DNA from: Flavobacterium odoriferum
Lineage (GTDB): Bacteria > Bacteroidota > Bacteroidia > Flavobacteriales > Flavobacteriaceae
Assembly: GCF_025499515.1 (NCBI RefSeq)
Contig: NZ_JAMKFA010000010.1
Span: 62,001 to 126,000 of the forward strand
Length of the DNA: 64,000 nucleotides
Direction: 5' to 3'
Positions within the stretch are counted from its first letter, which is position 1. Each line of letters begins with the position of its first letter. A program made the translations under genes and the position numbers. Below, in pieces: positions 10,566 to 19,025 of this stretch. The notes beneath the pieces are model-generated. The model was not told where the DNA came from. It worked only from the letters and a program-made list of their open reading frames with translations, and searched no databases.

Positions 10566-11954
10566 ATGGTTAAACAAACGACCATTGCCAGTGAAATTTC
10601 ATTAACTGGAGTTGGATTACATACAGGACAAGAAGTTACAATGACTTTCAAACCCGCACCAATTAACAACGGATTTACATTTGTTCGTGTTGATTTAGAA
10701 GGGCAACCTATTATTGAAGCCGATGCAAATTATGTAGTTAATACACAAAGAGGTACCAATTTAGAAAAAAGAGGTGTTATGATTCAAACACCTGAACACG
10801 TTTTGGCAGCAGTAGTTGGTTGCGATTTGGATAATCTTATTATCGAATTGAATGCATCAGAATTGCCTATTATGGATGGTTCGTCTAAATATTTTGTTGA
10901 AGCTATTGAAAAAGCCGGAATTGTTGAGCAAGATGCAGAACGAAAAGTATATGTAGTTAAAGAGGTTATTTCTTATTTAGATGAAGCTACAGGAAGTGAA
11001 ATCACAGTAATTCCAAGTGATAATTATTGCGTAACCGCTATGGTTGATTTTGGTACTAAAGTTTTAGGCACACAAAATGCAACAATGAAAAACATTGCCG
11101 AATTTAAAACTGAAATAGCTGATTGTAGAACTTTTAGTTTTTTACATGAATTAGAAAGTTTATTGAACAATGGTTTAATCAAAGGCGGTGACTTAAATAA
11201 TGCAATTGTTTATGTAGATAAAGAAATTTCTGCAGAAACAATGGAAAATTTAAAGAAAGCATTCAATAAAGAAACCATTTCTGTAAAAGAAAATGGAATT
11301 TTAGATAATCTAACTTTACATTATCCAAACGAAGCAGCTCGTCATAAATTGTTAGATATTGTTGGTGACTTATCATTGATTGGAACCAAAATTCAAGGAA
11401 AAATCATCGCTAACAAGCCAGGACATTTTGTAAATACTCAGTTTGCAAAAAAACTCTCAAAACTTATCAAGTTAGAAGAAAGAAATAATGTTCCGTCATA
11501 CGATATAAATAAGGAACCTGTAATGGATATTCATGGAATCATGGATTTATTACCACACAGACCTCCATTTTTATTAGTTGATAAAATTCTTGAACTTTCT
11601 GATTCACATGTTGTGGGGTTGAAAAATGTTACAATGAACGAAGATTTTTTTGTCGGACATTTTCCAGGAGCACCAGTAATGCCGGGAGTTTTACAAGTTG
11701 AAGCAATGGCACAAACAGGTGGAATCTTAATTTTAAGTACAGTTCCAGATCCAGAAAATTATTTAACATATTTCATGAAAATTGACAACGTTAAATTTAA
11801 AAATAAAGTCCTACCAGGTGATACCTTATTCTTTAAGTGTGATTTAATTTCTCCAATTAGAAGAGGGATCTGTCACATGCAAGCTTATGCGTATGCAAAT
11901 GGTAAATTAGTTTCAGAAGCCGAATTAATGGCACAAATTGTTAAAGTTAAATAG
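10566..11954 (+). CDS. lpxC/fabZ: Bifunctional LpxC deacetylase / FabZ 3-hydroxyacyl-ACP dehydratase
   Basis: 462 residues, a fusion seen across Bacteroidota. Residues 1-300 are LpxC: TGVGLHTG at the start, the zinc-site region with TPEHVLAA, and ASELPIMDGSS. Residues 315-462 are FabZ: LLPHRPPFLLVDKI and GHFPGAPVMPG with catalytic H365. LpxC is the committed, zinc-dependent step of lipid A synthesis. FabZ makes enoyl-ACP from the same 3-hydroxyacyl-ACP pool, so the fusion holds the two competing users of that pool in fixed ratio. The gap to lpxD is 9 bp and to lpxA 1 bp. Confidence 0.97.
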   Translation: MVKQTTIASEISLTGVGLHTGQEVTMTFKPAPINNGFTFVRVDLEGQPIIEADANYVVNTQRGTNLEKRGVMIQTPEHVLAAVVGCDLDNLIIELNASELPIMDGSSKYFVEAIEKAGIVEQDAERKVYVVKEVISYLDEATGSEITVIPSDNYCVTAMVDFGTKVLGTQNATMKNIAEFKTEIADCRTFSFLHELESLLNNGLIKGGDLNNAIVYVDKEISAETMENLKKAFNKETISVKENGILDNLTLHYPNEAARHKLLDIVGDLSLIGTKIQGKIIANKPGHFVNTQFAKKLSKLIKLEERNNVPSYDINKEPVMDIHGIMDLLPHRPPFLLVDKILELSDSHVVGLKNVTMNEDFFVGHFPGAPVMPGVLQVEAMAQTGGILILSTVPDPENYLTYFMKIDNVKFKNKVLPGDTLFFKCDLISPIRRGICHMQAYAYANGKLVSEAELMAQIVKVK

Positions 11955-11955
11955 T

Positions 11956-12741
11956 ATGAATCAACCGTTAGCATATGTGCATCCAGGTGCCAAAATAGCA
12001 AGAAATGTTGTAATTGATCCGTTTACAACTATACATAATAATGTTGAAATCGGTGAAGGAACTTGGATTGGTTCTAATGTTACCATTATGGAAGGCGCAC
12101 GAATTGGGAAAAATTGTAACATTTTTCCAGGTGCTGTAATTTCAGCAGTTCCACAAGATTTAAAATTTGGTGGAGAAGAATCATTAGCTGTTATTGGTGA
12201 TAACACAACAATTAGAGAATGTGTTACTATTAACAGAGGAACAGTGGCTTCTGGACAAACAAAAATTGGAAAAAATTGCCTAATTATGGCTACGGCACAT
12301 ATTGCACACGATTGCCATATTGGAGACAATGCTATTATCGTAAATGGCGTTGCTTTGGCAGGTCACGTTACAGTTGGTGATTATGCTATTATTGGAGGTT
12401 TAGCTGCTGTACATCAATTTATTTCAATTGGTGAACACGCTATGATTTCTGGAGGAAGTTTAGTTCGTAAAGATGTTCCACCATTTTCAAAAGCAGCAAA
12501 AGAACCTTTATCTTATGTAGGAATTAACTCTGTAGGATTGAGAAGAAGAGGTTTTTCAACTGAAAAAATTAGAGAAATTCAAGATATTTACAGAATTCTA
12601 TACCAAAAAAATTACAACACAACTCAAGCATTGAGCATTATTGAAGCAGAAATGGAAGCAACACCAGAACGCGATGATATTATTCAATTCATCAGAAATT
12701 CTTCTCGTGGAATTATGAAAGGTTATACGAGTTCAATGTAA
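11956..12741 (+). CDS. lpxA: UDP-N-acetylglucosamine O-acyltransferase LpxA
   Basis: 261 residues, matching the family's usual 255-265. N-terminal hexapeptide repeats form a left-handed beta-helix, with the catalytic-His region HIAHDCHIG and the LpxA landmark NRGT (TINRGTVASGQT), then a C-terminal helical domain. It starts lipid A synthesis by adding a 3-hydroxyacyl group to UDP-GlcNAc. The ATG at 11956, one base after the lpxC/fabZ stop, is preferred to an upstream in-frame TTG that would overlap that gene. Confidence 0.95.
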   Translation: MNQPLAYVHPGAKIARNVVIDPFTTIHNNVEIGEGTWIGSNVTIMEGARIGKNCNIFPGAVISAVPQDLKFGGEESLAVIGDNTTIRECVTINRGTVASGQTKIGKNCLIMATAHIAHDCHIGDNAIIVNGVALAGHVTVGDYAIIGGLAAVHQFISIGEHAMISGGSLVRKDVPPFSKAAKEPLSYVGINSVGLRRRGFSTEKIREIQDIYRILYQKNYNTTQALSIIEAEMEATPERDDIIQFIRNSSRGIMKGYTSSM

Positions 12742-12782
12742 TTTTCAAATAATAATAAAACAAACATCAAATTAAAATAAAA

Positions 12783-13349
12783 ATGGCAAGTACATCAGAT
12801 ATTAGAAACGGATTATGTATCAAATACAATAACGATATTTATAAAATTATTGAATTTCTTCACGTAAAACCAGGTAAAGGACCAGCTTTCGTAAGAACAA
12901 AATTAAAATCGTTAACTAACGGAAAAGTATTAGATAATACATTTTCTGCTGGACACAAGATTGATGAAGTACGTGTTGAAACACATACATTTCAATATTT
13001 ATATGCTGAAGGTGATCAATTTCACTTCATGAACAACGAATCATTTGAGCAAATTACGTTAGATAAAAAAGTATTAGATTCTCCAGATTTATTAAAAGAA
13101 GGAACAAACGTAATGATTCAAATTAACGCTGAAACTGAAGCGCCTTTATCAGTAGATATGCCAGCTTCTATCGTTTTAGAAGTAACTTATGCTGAGCCAG
13201 GAGTTAAAGGAAATACAGCTACAAATGCTACAAAACCAGCAACTGTTGAAACAGGAGCTACTGTAAACGTTCCGTTGTTTATCAATGAAGGAGATAAAAT
13301 CAAAATTGATACAGCAACTGGAAACTACATGGAAAGAGTAAAAGAATAA
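12783..13349 (+). CDS. efp: Translation elongation factor P
   Basis: 188 residues, full length, three beta-barrel domains. KPGKGPAFVRTKLK carries the loop that enters the ribosomal peptidyl-transferase centre, with Lys at the usual modified position (PGKG). The C-terminal signature GATVNVPLFINEGDKIKIDT is intact. EF-P helps ribosomes through polyproline runs. It lies between the lpx run and the second lpxD paralogue, an arrangement I recall as common in flavobacteria. Confidence 0.97.
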   Translation: MASTSDIRNGLCIKYNNDIYKIIEFLHVKPGKGPAFVRTKLKSLTNGKVLDNTFSAGHKIDEVRVETHTFQYLYAEGDQFHFMNNESFEQITLDKKVLDSPDLLKEGTNVMIQINAETEAPLSVDMPASIVLEVTYAEPGVKGNTATNATKPATVETGATVNVPLFINEGDKIKIDTATGNYMERVKE

Positions 13350-13365
13350 TTGAAAGTAAAAATTG

Positions 13366-13448
13366 AAGAGTAATTAGTAAATAGCCAAGTAACTAATTAC
13401 TCTTTTATATTTTACTAATCACTATTTACTATTCATTAATCACTTATA
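13366..13448. repeat. Inverted repeat plus heptad-repeat tract
   Basis: AAGAGTAATTAGT (13366-13378) and ACTAATTACTCTT (13392-13404) are perfect inverted copies around a 13-base loop. They are followed at 13414-13448 by five 7-base units: ACTAATC, ACTATTT, ACTATTC, ATTAATC, ACTTATA. The hairpin may end efp transcription, but its stem has little GC. The heptads belong to a family also seen near 18960, 42477 and 56564. Confidence 0.7.
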
Positions 13449-13449
13449 C

Positions 13450-14391
13450 ATGAAATTTCCAAAAGTTTATCCTCTAAAAGAAATCGCCAAAATTATCAAT
13501 TGTAATTTTGTGGGTGATGCCGATTTTCCAGTTCACGGTATGAATGAAATTCATGTGGTAGAACCCGGAGATATCGTATTTGTAGATCATCCTAAATATT
13601 ATGACAAAGCACTTCAATCGGCAGCTACTATTGTTTTAATTAACAAAGAAGTAGAATGTCCAGAAGGAAAAGCATTGTTGATTTCAGATGATCCTTTTAG
13701 AGATTTTAATAAACTTACGAAGCATTTCAGACCTTTTCAAGCTTCTAATGCAGCGATTTCAGATTCAGCTAAAATCGGAGAAGGAACGGTAATTCAACCG
13801 AATTGTTTCATTGGACATAATGTTCAAATTGGTAAAAATTGTTTGATTCATGCCAATGTTACAATTTACGATAACACTGTAATTGGTGATAACGTAATGA
13901 TTCATGCTGGAACTATTTTAGGAGCTGATGCTTTTTATTATAAAAAACGTCCAGAAGGTTTTGACCAATTATTATCAGGTGGGCGAGTAGTGATTGAAGA
14001 TAATGTAGGAATCGGTGCTTTATGTACGATTGACAAAGGAGTTACAGGTGATACTACAATCGGCGCAGGAACAAAAATTGACAATCAAGTGCATGTGGGG
14101 CACGATACTGTTATTGGAAAAAAATGTTTAATTGCTTCACAAACTGGAATTGCAGGCTGTGTAGTTATTGAAGATGAAGTAACACTTTGGGGACAAGTTG
14201 GTACAACAAGTGGTATTACTATAGGAACAAAAGCTGTAATAATGGGACAGACAGGTGTAACTAAATCAGTTGATGGTGGAAAAACCTATTTTGGAACACC
14301 AATTGAAGAATCGCGTGAAAAATTGAAACAATTAGCGAATGTAAAACGTATTCCAGAAATTATTGAAAAATTAAAGCAAAATGACAAATAG
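13450..14391 (+). CDS. LpxD-family N-acyltransferase, second paralogue
   Basis: 313 residues: an LpxD-like N-terminal domain (EPGDIVFVDHPKYYDKAL) and a hexapeptide beta-helix. The region equivalent to the catalytic His of LpxD is kept (QVHVGHDTVIG), so it may be active. It is about 27 residues shorter than the 340-residue lpxD, mostly at the C terminus. It could acylate lipid A precursors with a different chain, or another UDP-amino sugar. The next gene starts inside its last 11 bases. Confidence 0.8.
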   Translation: MKFPKVYPLKEIAKIINCNFVGDADFPVHGMNEIHVVEPGDIVFVDHPKYYDKALQSAATIVLINKEVECPEGKALLISDDPFRDFNKLTKHFRPFQASNAAISDSAKIGEGTVIQPNCFIGHNVQIGKNCLIHANVTIYDNTVIGDNVMIHAGTILGADAFYYKKRPEGFDQLLSGGRVVIEDNVGIGALCTIDKGVTGDTTIGAGTKIDNQVHVGHDTVIGKKCLIASQTGIAGCVVIEDEVTLWGQVGTTSGITIGTKAVIMGQTGVTKSVDGGKTYFGTPIEESREKLKQLANVKRIPEIIEKLKQNDK

Positions 14392-14743
14392 AGAAAAAAT
14401 CGAATTTTTATATAAAGAAGATGGAATCAGAGATAAACAATTTTTGAATACTCTAATTCATGATGATTTTAGATTAGAATGGGATAGTTCTTCAGGAAAT
14501 TCTATTTTAGATAAAAATTTTATTTTAAATCTTAGCGAGGTTATAAATACCAATTATGAAATCTCTTATTTCGAAATTTCTCATTTAATCGAAGAGAACA
14601 ATCAAATAGTTGTCAAGTACAACCATAAAGTTGCAACAATAGAAAACCCAAAAGAAATAATGCTAATTGCTAAAGTTGTTGCGATTTGGTCCTTTCAAGA
14701 AGGAAAAATCATGGATGGATACCTAATTAGCAAACCTAATTAA
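14381..14743 (+). CDS. Small SnoaL/NTF2-like protein
   Basis: 120 residues, no signal peptide. The pattern of an N-terminal helix, HDDFRLEWDSSSG and alternating beta strands ending in VVAIWSFQEGKIMDGYLIS suggests an NTF2-like (SnoaL) cone fold; these include small-molecule isomerases and binding proteins. It overlaps the lpxD paralogue by 11 bp and is surely cotranscribed with it. The fold call is moderate; no catalytic residues can be named. Confidence 0.5.
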   Translation: MTNREKIEFLYKEDGIRDKQFLNTLIHDDFRLEWDSSSGNSILDKNFILNLSEVINTNYEISYFEISHLIEENNQIVVKYNHKVATIENPKEIMLIAKVVAIWSFQEGKIMDGYLISKPN

Positions 14744-14784
14744 AAAAATACAATAAAAAATATGTGATTATTTGGTAAAAAACT

Positions 14785-14792
14785 TACTTTTG
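14785..14792 (+). promoter_or_regulatory. -7 box of sucD
   Basis: TACTTTTG matches TAnnTTTG, 35 bp before the sucD ATG. No convincing TTTG is found at the expected distance upstream. Confidence 0.5.
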
Positions 14793-14827
14793 CATCACAA
14801 ATTTAAACACAATTTAATTCATATATC

Positions 14828-15700
14828 ATGAGCGTTTTAGTAAATAAAAATTCAAAAATAATTGTACAAGGATTTACAGGTAGCGAAGGAACTTTTCACG
14901 CTTCACAAATGATTGAGTACGGAACTAATGTTGTAGGTGGTGTAACTCCAGGAAAAGGTGGTTCAACACATTTAGACAGACCAGTTTTTAATACAGTTAA
15001 AGATGCTGTTGAAAAAGCAGGAGCTGATACTTCAATTATTTTCGTTCCGCCAGCATTTGCTGCTGATGCAATTATGGAAGCTGCTGAAGCTGGAATCAAA
15101 GTAATCATTTGTATTACTGAAGGTATTCCTGTTGCAGATATGATTAAAGCTTATGATTATATTAAAGGAAAAGATTGTCGTTTAGTTGGTCCTAACTGTC
15201 CAGGTGTAATTACTCCAGAAGAAGCTAAAGTTGGTATCATGCCAGGTTTCGTTTTCAAAAAGGGAACAGTTGGTATCGTATCTAAATCAGGTACTTTAAC
15301 TTATGAAGCTGCTGACCAAGTAGTAAAACAAGGTTTAGGAATTACAACAGCTATTGGAATTGGTGGTGACCCAATCATCGGAACAACGACTAAAGAAGCA
15401 GTAGAATTATTAATGAACGATCCAGAAACTGAAATCATCATCATGATTGGTGAAATCGGAGGTCAATTAGAAGCCGATGCTGCTAAATGGGTTAAAGCTG
15501 ACGGAAACCGTAAACCAGTTGTTGGATTCATCGCAGGTGAAACGGCTCCAAAAGGAAGAACAATGGGTCACGCAGGTGCAATCGTTGGTGGAGCTGATGA
15601 TACAGCAGAAGCTAAAAAACGTATCATGAGAGAAAACGGAATTCATGTGGTAGATTCTCCAGCAGAAATTGGCAAAAAAGTAAAAGAAGTTTTAGGGTAA
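14828..15700 (+). CDS. sucD: Succinyl-CoA ligase (ADP-forming) subunit alpha
   Basis: 290 residues, full length. A CoA-binding Rossmann domain ([13 protein letters not shown] near 14-26) precedes the ligase domain, with the active-site His in [13 protein letters not shown] and [10 protein letters not shown] before it. With SucC it converts succinyl-CoA, phosphate and ADP to succinate, CoA and ATP in the TCA cycle. sucC is not in the window, so the subunits are encoded apart here. It has its own -7 box and terminator. Confidence 0.97.
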   Translation: MSVLVNKNSKIIVQGFTGSEGTFHASQMIEYGTNVVGGVTPGKGGSTHLDRPVFNTVKDAVEKAGADTSIIFVPPAFAADAIMEAAEAGIKVIICITEGIPVADMIKAYDYIKGKDCRLVGPNCPGVITPEEAKVGIMPGFVFKKGTVGIVSKSGTLTYEAADQVVKQGLGITTAIGIGGDPIIGTTTKEAVELLMNDPETEIIIMIGEIGGQLEADAAKWVKADGNRKPVVGFIAGETAPKGRTMGHAGAIVGGADDTAEAKKRIMRENGIHVVDSPAEIGKKVKEVLG

Positions 15701-15720
15701 TCTTTACTTCTTAAAAATAT

Positions 15721-15747
15721 AAAGTCCTGATAATTCAGGACTTTTTT
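15721..15747 (+). terminator. Intrinsic terminator after sucD
   Basis: AAAGTCCTGA and TCAGGACTTT form a 10-bp stem with a TAAT loop, followed by Ts. Confidence 0.9.
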
Positions 15748-15771
15748 AATATATAAATTAATTTATTTAAT

Positions 15772-16833
15772 ATGAAAAAAATTACGACTCTTATTGTAGT
15801 ATTACTTTTCGGTTTTGCAATGCAGGCTCAAGTAGCTATTTCTAAAAACCCATATTATGCAAAACCTTCAAAATTTGAAATGGAGAGATTTGATGATTTT
15901 AAAAACACTACAACCATATTTGTTTTAAATAATTTATATGATAAAAAACAATATGAAGATATGCTCAAATCCTTTTGGACAATTACTCCATATGAAGTTG
16001 TAAGTCTAAAAGATTTTAAATATCAAGATTACATAAGCGACAAATATTCTTTTTGTGTCATATCTGGTTTTACAAGTATTCAACCTGAAGGTATTCGAAC
16101 AATATTCTCAATTAATTTATTTATTTTGGATATGGAGAAAGTATCAAAAAAAATTAAAGATTTAAAGGATAATGATTATTTTACTTTTCTTGATGATAAG
16201 AAAAAGAATTTAGCTTACATAGAATTAATTCCAAACGATAAAATTTGGAATTTGATTGACAGAAATAGTAGTACAGCAAATACTTTTGGAAGAGATTTTC
16301 ATAGTTATTCCTATTTTAAGTCTAAAAAAAGTGAGTATGAACAAATGGTTTCTGACAAAATTCATAATGAAAATGTTTTTCATAATTATAATTTAGTAAT
16401 GTTGAAGAACAATTTTCAAAACGTACAAAAATTATTATCAAATAAAACTTTTTGTGGTTTTTACGAAGAAAAAGTATCCTCAGAAGTTAAACAATTAAAG
16501 AAACAAATATTGTATTTACCTGAACATTTAAAAAAGGAATATCATACAAAACCAATTGAATATAAAGAATATAGTAAAGAAAAATTAGATAAAATATTAA
16601 GTCCATATCCTTATAAAATAGAATTTATCTCTGAAAAGGAATTGGAAACAAAAATATTGAATAATGAAGAATTTTATTATTTGAATTTTGGTTATTACTT
16701 GCGTTATTTTCAAATTGTAAACAGTAAAACTGGAGAAGTAATTTATAAAGTTTATCCAAATGGAATGATGAAAGCTAATCTAAAAGAGAGTGATTTTAAA
16801 GATTTAGCAAAGGCTATCAATAAACAGAAATAA
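15772..16833 (+). CDS. Secreted protein of unknown function
   Basis: 353 residues. A signal peptide (MKKITTLIVVLLFGFAMQAQ) is clear, cut before V. The mature protein is rich in Lys, Tyr, Phe and Asn, has no Cys pairs or repeats that I recognise, and ends in a strand-like IVNSKTGEVIYKVYPNGMM segment. It is probably periplasmic or surface-exposed. It stands alone between the sucD terminator and a strong bidirectional terminator. I do not recognise a family. Confidence 0.6.
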   Translation: MKKITTLIVVLLFGFAMQAQVAISKNPYYAKPSKFEMERFDDFKNTTTIFVLNNLYDKKQYEDMLKSFWTITPYEVVSLKDFKYQDYISDKYSFCVISGFTSIQPEGIRTIFSINLFILDMEKVSKKIKDLKDNDYFTFLDDKKKNLAYIELIPNDKIWNLIDRNSSTANTFGRDFHSYSYFKSKKSEYEQMVSDKIHNENVFHNYNLVMLKNNFQNVQKLLSNKTFCGFYEEKVSSEVKQLKKQILYLPEHLKKEYHTKPIEYKEYSKEKLDKILSPYPYKIEFISEKELETKILNNEEFYYLNFGYYLRYFQIVNSKTGEVIYKVYPNGMMKANLKESDFKDLAKAINKQK

Positions 16834-16842
16834 ATTAAATTT

Positions 16843-16881
16843 AAAACAAGAAATCCTGCAATTTGCAGGATTTCTTGTTTT
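16843..16881. terminator. Bidirectional terminator, perfect 19-bp inverted repeat
   Basis: Two 19-base arms (16843-16861 and 16863-16881) are exact inverted copies around a single T. The GC-rich core is AATCCTGCAA/TTGCAGGATT and A/T runs flank both sides, so it works for both convergent genes. Confidence 0.9.
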
Positions 16882-16891
16882 AATATCTTTT

Positions 16892-18076
16892 TCAATTAAA
16901 AGGATTACTCCATTTAGTATTCGTATAAACATCCGTTCCTGAAAGTGTTCTTAAAAATGCAATTACTGCATTAACTTCAGTTGCTGTTAAATTTAATTGC
17001 TGTCCAACACCATTTGGAGTCAATCTTGGGTCTAGGTTGTTATTTCCGGGTGCTAAATTTATAGTTCCATAATGCCCGATTGCTGCCTGTAAAGTGGTTA
17101 TTACACCAGTATGCATCATTGGTCCGTTTTGAGTTCCATCAGTTCTAATTAAATCGCGTAGGGAAGGGGCTCTTGTATTTTTAGTATCAATTCCTGTTCC
17201 TGCAATTGTTCCAATAATTCCGTTATTCAAAGTATTTGGATCTATATCAAACTCAGGTGCTCTATGACAACCCGCACAACCTAACCCGCCAGAAGTTCTT
17301 ACTCCACTAGCATTAAATACAGGTGGTGTCAAAAATAAATTTTTTCCTTGATTTTCTTGTGCTGTAAAATTAGAGAAAGGTTGCCCATCATTTGCTGCCA
17401 AAGCTCTACCAGCATCGTATTTAGAATCAAAAGATTGAATACTTCTTATAAATTGCGCTAATGCATTCTGAATTTTAGCTTCTGTAATTTCTTCTGTTCC
17501 ATATACGAATTTGAAAAGTTCTTTATAATAGCCAATTGCACTTAATTTTGTAAGTAATGCATCAAAATTTTCATCTCCATTTTCACCGCTAAATCCCATT
17601 TCACCATGATCTTTTATTGGCATTGTTGTTTGCGTTTCTAAATTTAAAGCACGTTCATCCCAAAAGAATTTTGTTTCTGATGCAAATCTCGAATTGATCA
17701 AACGCATTGAATGTCTTCCTGTTGTTCCATTTACTCCTGTGCTTGCTACATTCGTATCACTAAAAGCAAATTCTTGTTTATGACAACTTGCGCATGAAAT
17801 TGTATTGTTTGAAGATAAATTTTTATCATAAAATAAGACTCTTCCTAAAGTGGCACCTTTGTCTGTAATTGCATTTCCTAATGAATTGTCTTTAATTATG
17901 TAAGAAGGAATCGTTTGATTGGCATAATTGGCTAAATTTTCTAAATCAATCGATGAGCCAAATTCAGCTTCCACAAAAGGATATGTTGCAATTTCTTCAT
18001 AATTTTCATCTGAATTATTACTACATGAAGATAGCATTAAAGCAATCATGCAAAGCATTACTAGTTGATTTTTCAT
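16892..18076 (-). CDS. Di-heme cytochrome c peroxidase (CCP/MauG family) lipoprotein
   Basis: 394 residues. The N terminus has a lipobox (LMLSSCS), so it is probably anchored to a membrane facing the periplasm. Two c-heme sites are present: CASCH with H99 and CAGCH with H271, the spacing typical of bacterial CCP/MauG. Classical members reduce hydrogen peroxide with electrons from small cytochromes; MauG-like members oxidise protein residues. Motifs alone cannot decide between them. It stands alone, convergent with the secreted unknown and divergent from fabG. Confidence 0.9.
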   Translation of the reverse strand: MKNQLVMLCMIALMLSSCSNNSDENYEEIATYPFVEAEFGSSIDLENLANYANQTIPSYIIKDNSLGNAITDKGATLGRVLFYDKNLSSNNTISCASCHKQEFAFSDTNVASTGVNGTTGRHSMRLINSRFASETKFFWDERALNLETQTTMPIKDHGEMGFSGENGDENFDALLTKLSAIGYYKELFKFVYGTEEITEAKIQNALAQFIRSIQSFDSKYDAGRALAANDGQPFSNFTAQENQGKNLFLTPPVFNASGVRTSGGLGCAGCHRAPEFDIDPNTLNNGIIGTIAGTGIDTKNTRAPSLRDLIRTDGTQNGPMMHTGVITTLQAAIGHYGTINLAPGNNNLDPRLTPNGVGQQLNLTATEVNAVIAFLRTLSGTDVYTNTKWSNPFN

Positions 18077-18168
18077 GAAATTTGTTTTTAAGTTAGTTTT
18101 TGTAAGACATCAATTATTAAAAATGGTTTAATTAAAAACATCTTATTTTTTATACTTTAAAATATTCC

Positions 18169-18176
18169 TATATTTG
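18169..18176 (+). promoter_or_regulatory. -7 box of fabG
   Basis: TATATTTG matches TAnnTTTG exactly, 35 bp before the fabG ATG. Confidence 0.5.
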
Positions 18177-18211
18177 AACTTTATTTATAAACAAACTAAC
18201 TATAATATACA

Positions 18212-18958
18212 ATGAAATTATTAGAAGGAAAAGTTGCCATTATTACTGGTGCGAGCCGTGGAATTGGTAGTGGAATAGCAAAAGTTTTCGCACAACAAGG
18301 TGCAAATGTGGCTTTTACATATAGTTCGTCTGCAGAATCTGCAATGGCTTTAGAAAATGAATTAAACGCTTTAGGTATAAAAGCAAAAGGATATCAATCA
18401 AATGCGGCAGATTTTAGTGATGCGCATAAATTAGTAGATGATGTAATTGCAGAATTTGGAACAATAGATATTTTAATCAACAATGCCGGAATCACAAAAG
18501 ACAATTTATTAATGCGCATGTCGGAAGAAGATTTTGATAAAGTAATTGAAATCAATTTGAAATCGGTTTTCAATATGACAAAAGCAGTTCAAAAAATCAT
18601 GTTGAAAAACCGCAAAGGTTCAATCATTAACATGAGTAGTGTAGTAGGTGTGAAAGGAAATGCAGGACAAGCAAATTATGCGGCATCTAAAGCAGGTATG
18701 ATTGGTTTTACAAAATCTATTGCATTAGAATTAGGTTCAAGAAATATTCGTTGTAATGCTATTGCGCCTGGTTTTATTGAAACTGAAATGACAGCAAAAT
18801 TAAATGAAGATGTGGTTAAAGGTTGGAGAGAAGCTATTCCTTTAAAAAGAGGTGGCTCGCCAGAAGATGTTGCAAATGTTTGTGTTTTCTTAGGCTCAGA
18901 AATGAGTGCTTATGTAACTGGGCAAGTTATTAATGTTGATGGTGGAATGCTAACTTAA
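18212..18958 (+). CDS. fabG: 3-oxoacyl-ACP reductase FabG
   Basis: 248 residues, classical short-chain dehydrogenase. NADPH-binding GASRGIGSGIA lies near the N terminus, NNAGITKDN in the middle, and the catalytic Ser-Tyr-Lys set at SSVVG, Y156 and K160 (NYAASK). IAPGFIETEMT and the C-terminal YVTGQVINVDGGM are diagnostic for FabG. It reduces 3-oxoacyl-ACP in fatty acid elongation. It lies apart from the other fatty acid genes. Confidence 0.93.
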   Translation: MKLLEGKVAIITGASRGIGSGIAKVFAQQGANVAFTYSSSAESAMALENELNALGIKAKGYQSNAADFSDAHKLVDDVIAEFGTIDILINNAGITKDNLLMRMSEEDFDKVIEINLKSVFNMTKAVQKIMLKNRKGSIINMSSVVGVKGNAGQANYAASKAGMIGFTKSIALELGSRNIRCNAIAPGFIETEMTAKLNEDVVKGWREAIPLKRGGSPEDVANVCVFLGSEMSAYVTGQVINVDGGMLT

Positions 18959-18959
18959 A

Positions 18960-19018
18960 AAGTGATTAGTGAATAGTAATTAGACGGCTATTCACTAATT
19001 ACTATTCACTAATCACTT
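18960..19018. repeat. Perfect 24-bp inverted repeat built of 7-bp units
   Basis: Arms 18960-18983 and 18995-19018 are exact inverted copies around an 11-base loop. The left arm reads as heptads AGTGATT, AGTGAAT, AGTAATT. It fills the whole spacer between fabG and the next gene and could form a long AT-rich hairpin in the mRNA. Confidence 0.85.
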
Positions 19019-19025
19019 AAAAAAA

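Noticed and set aside
13414-13448. Periodic repeats as a CRISPR array
   Set aside because: The unit is 7 bases with no spacers of constant length and no cas genes nearby.
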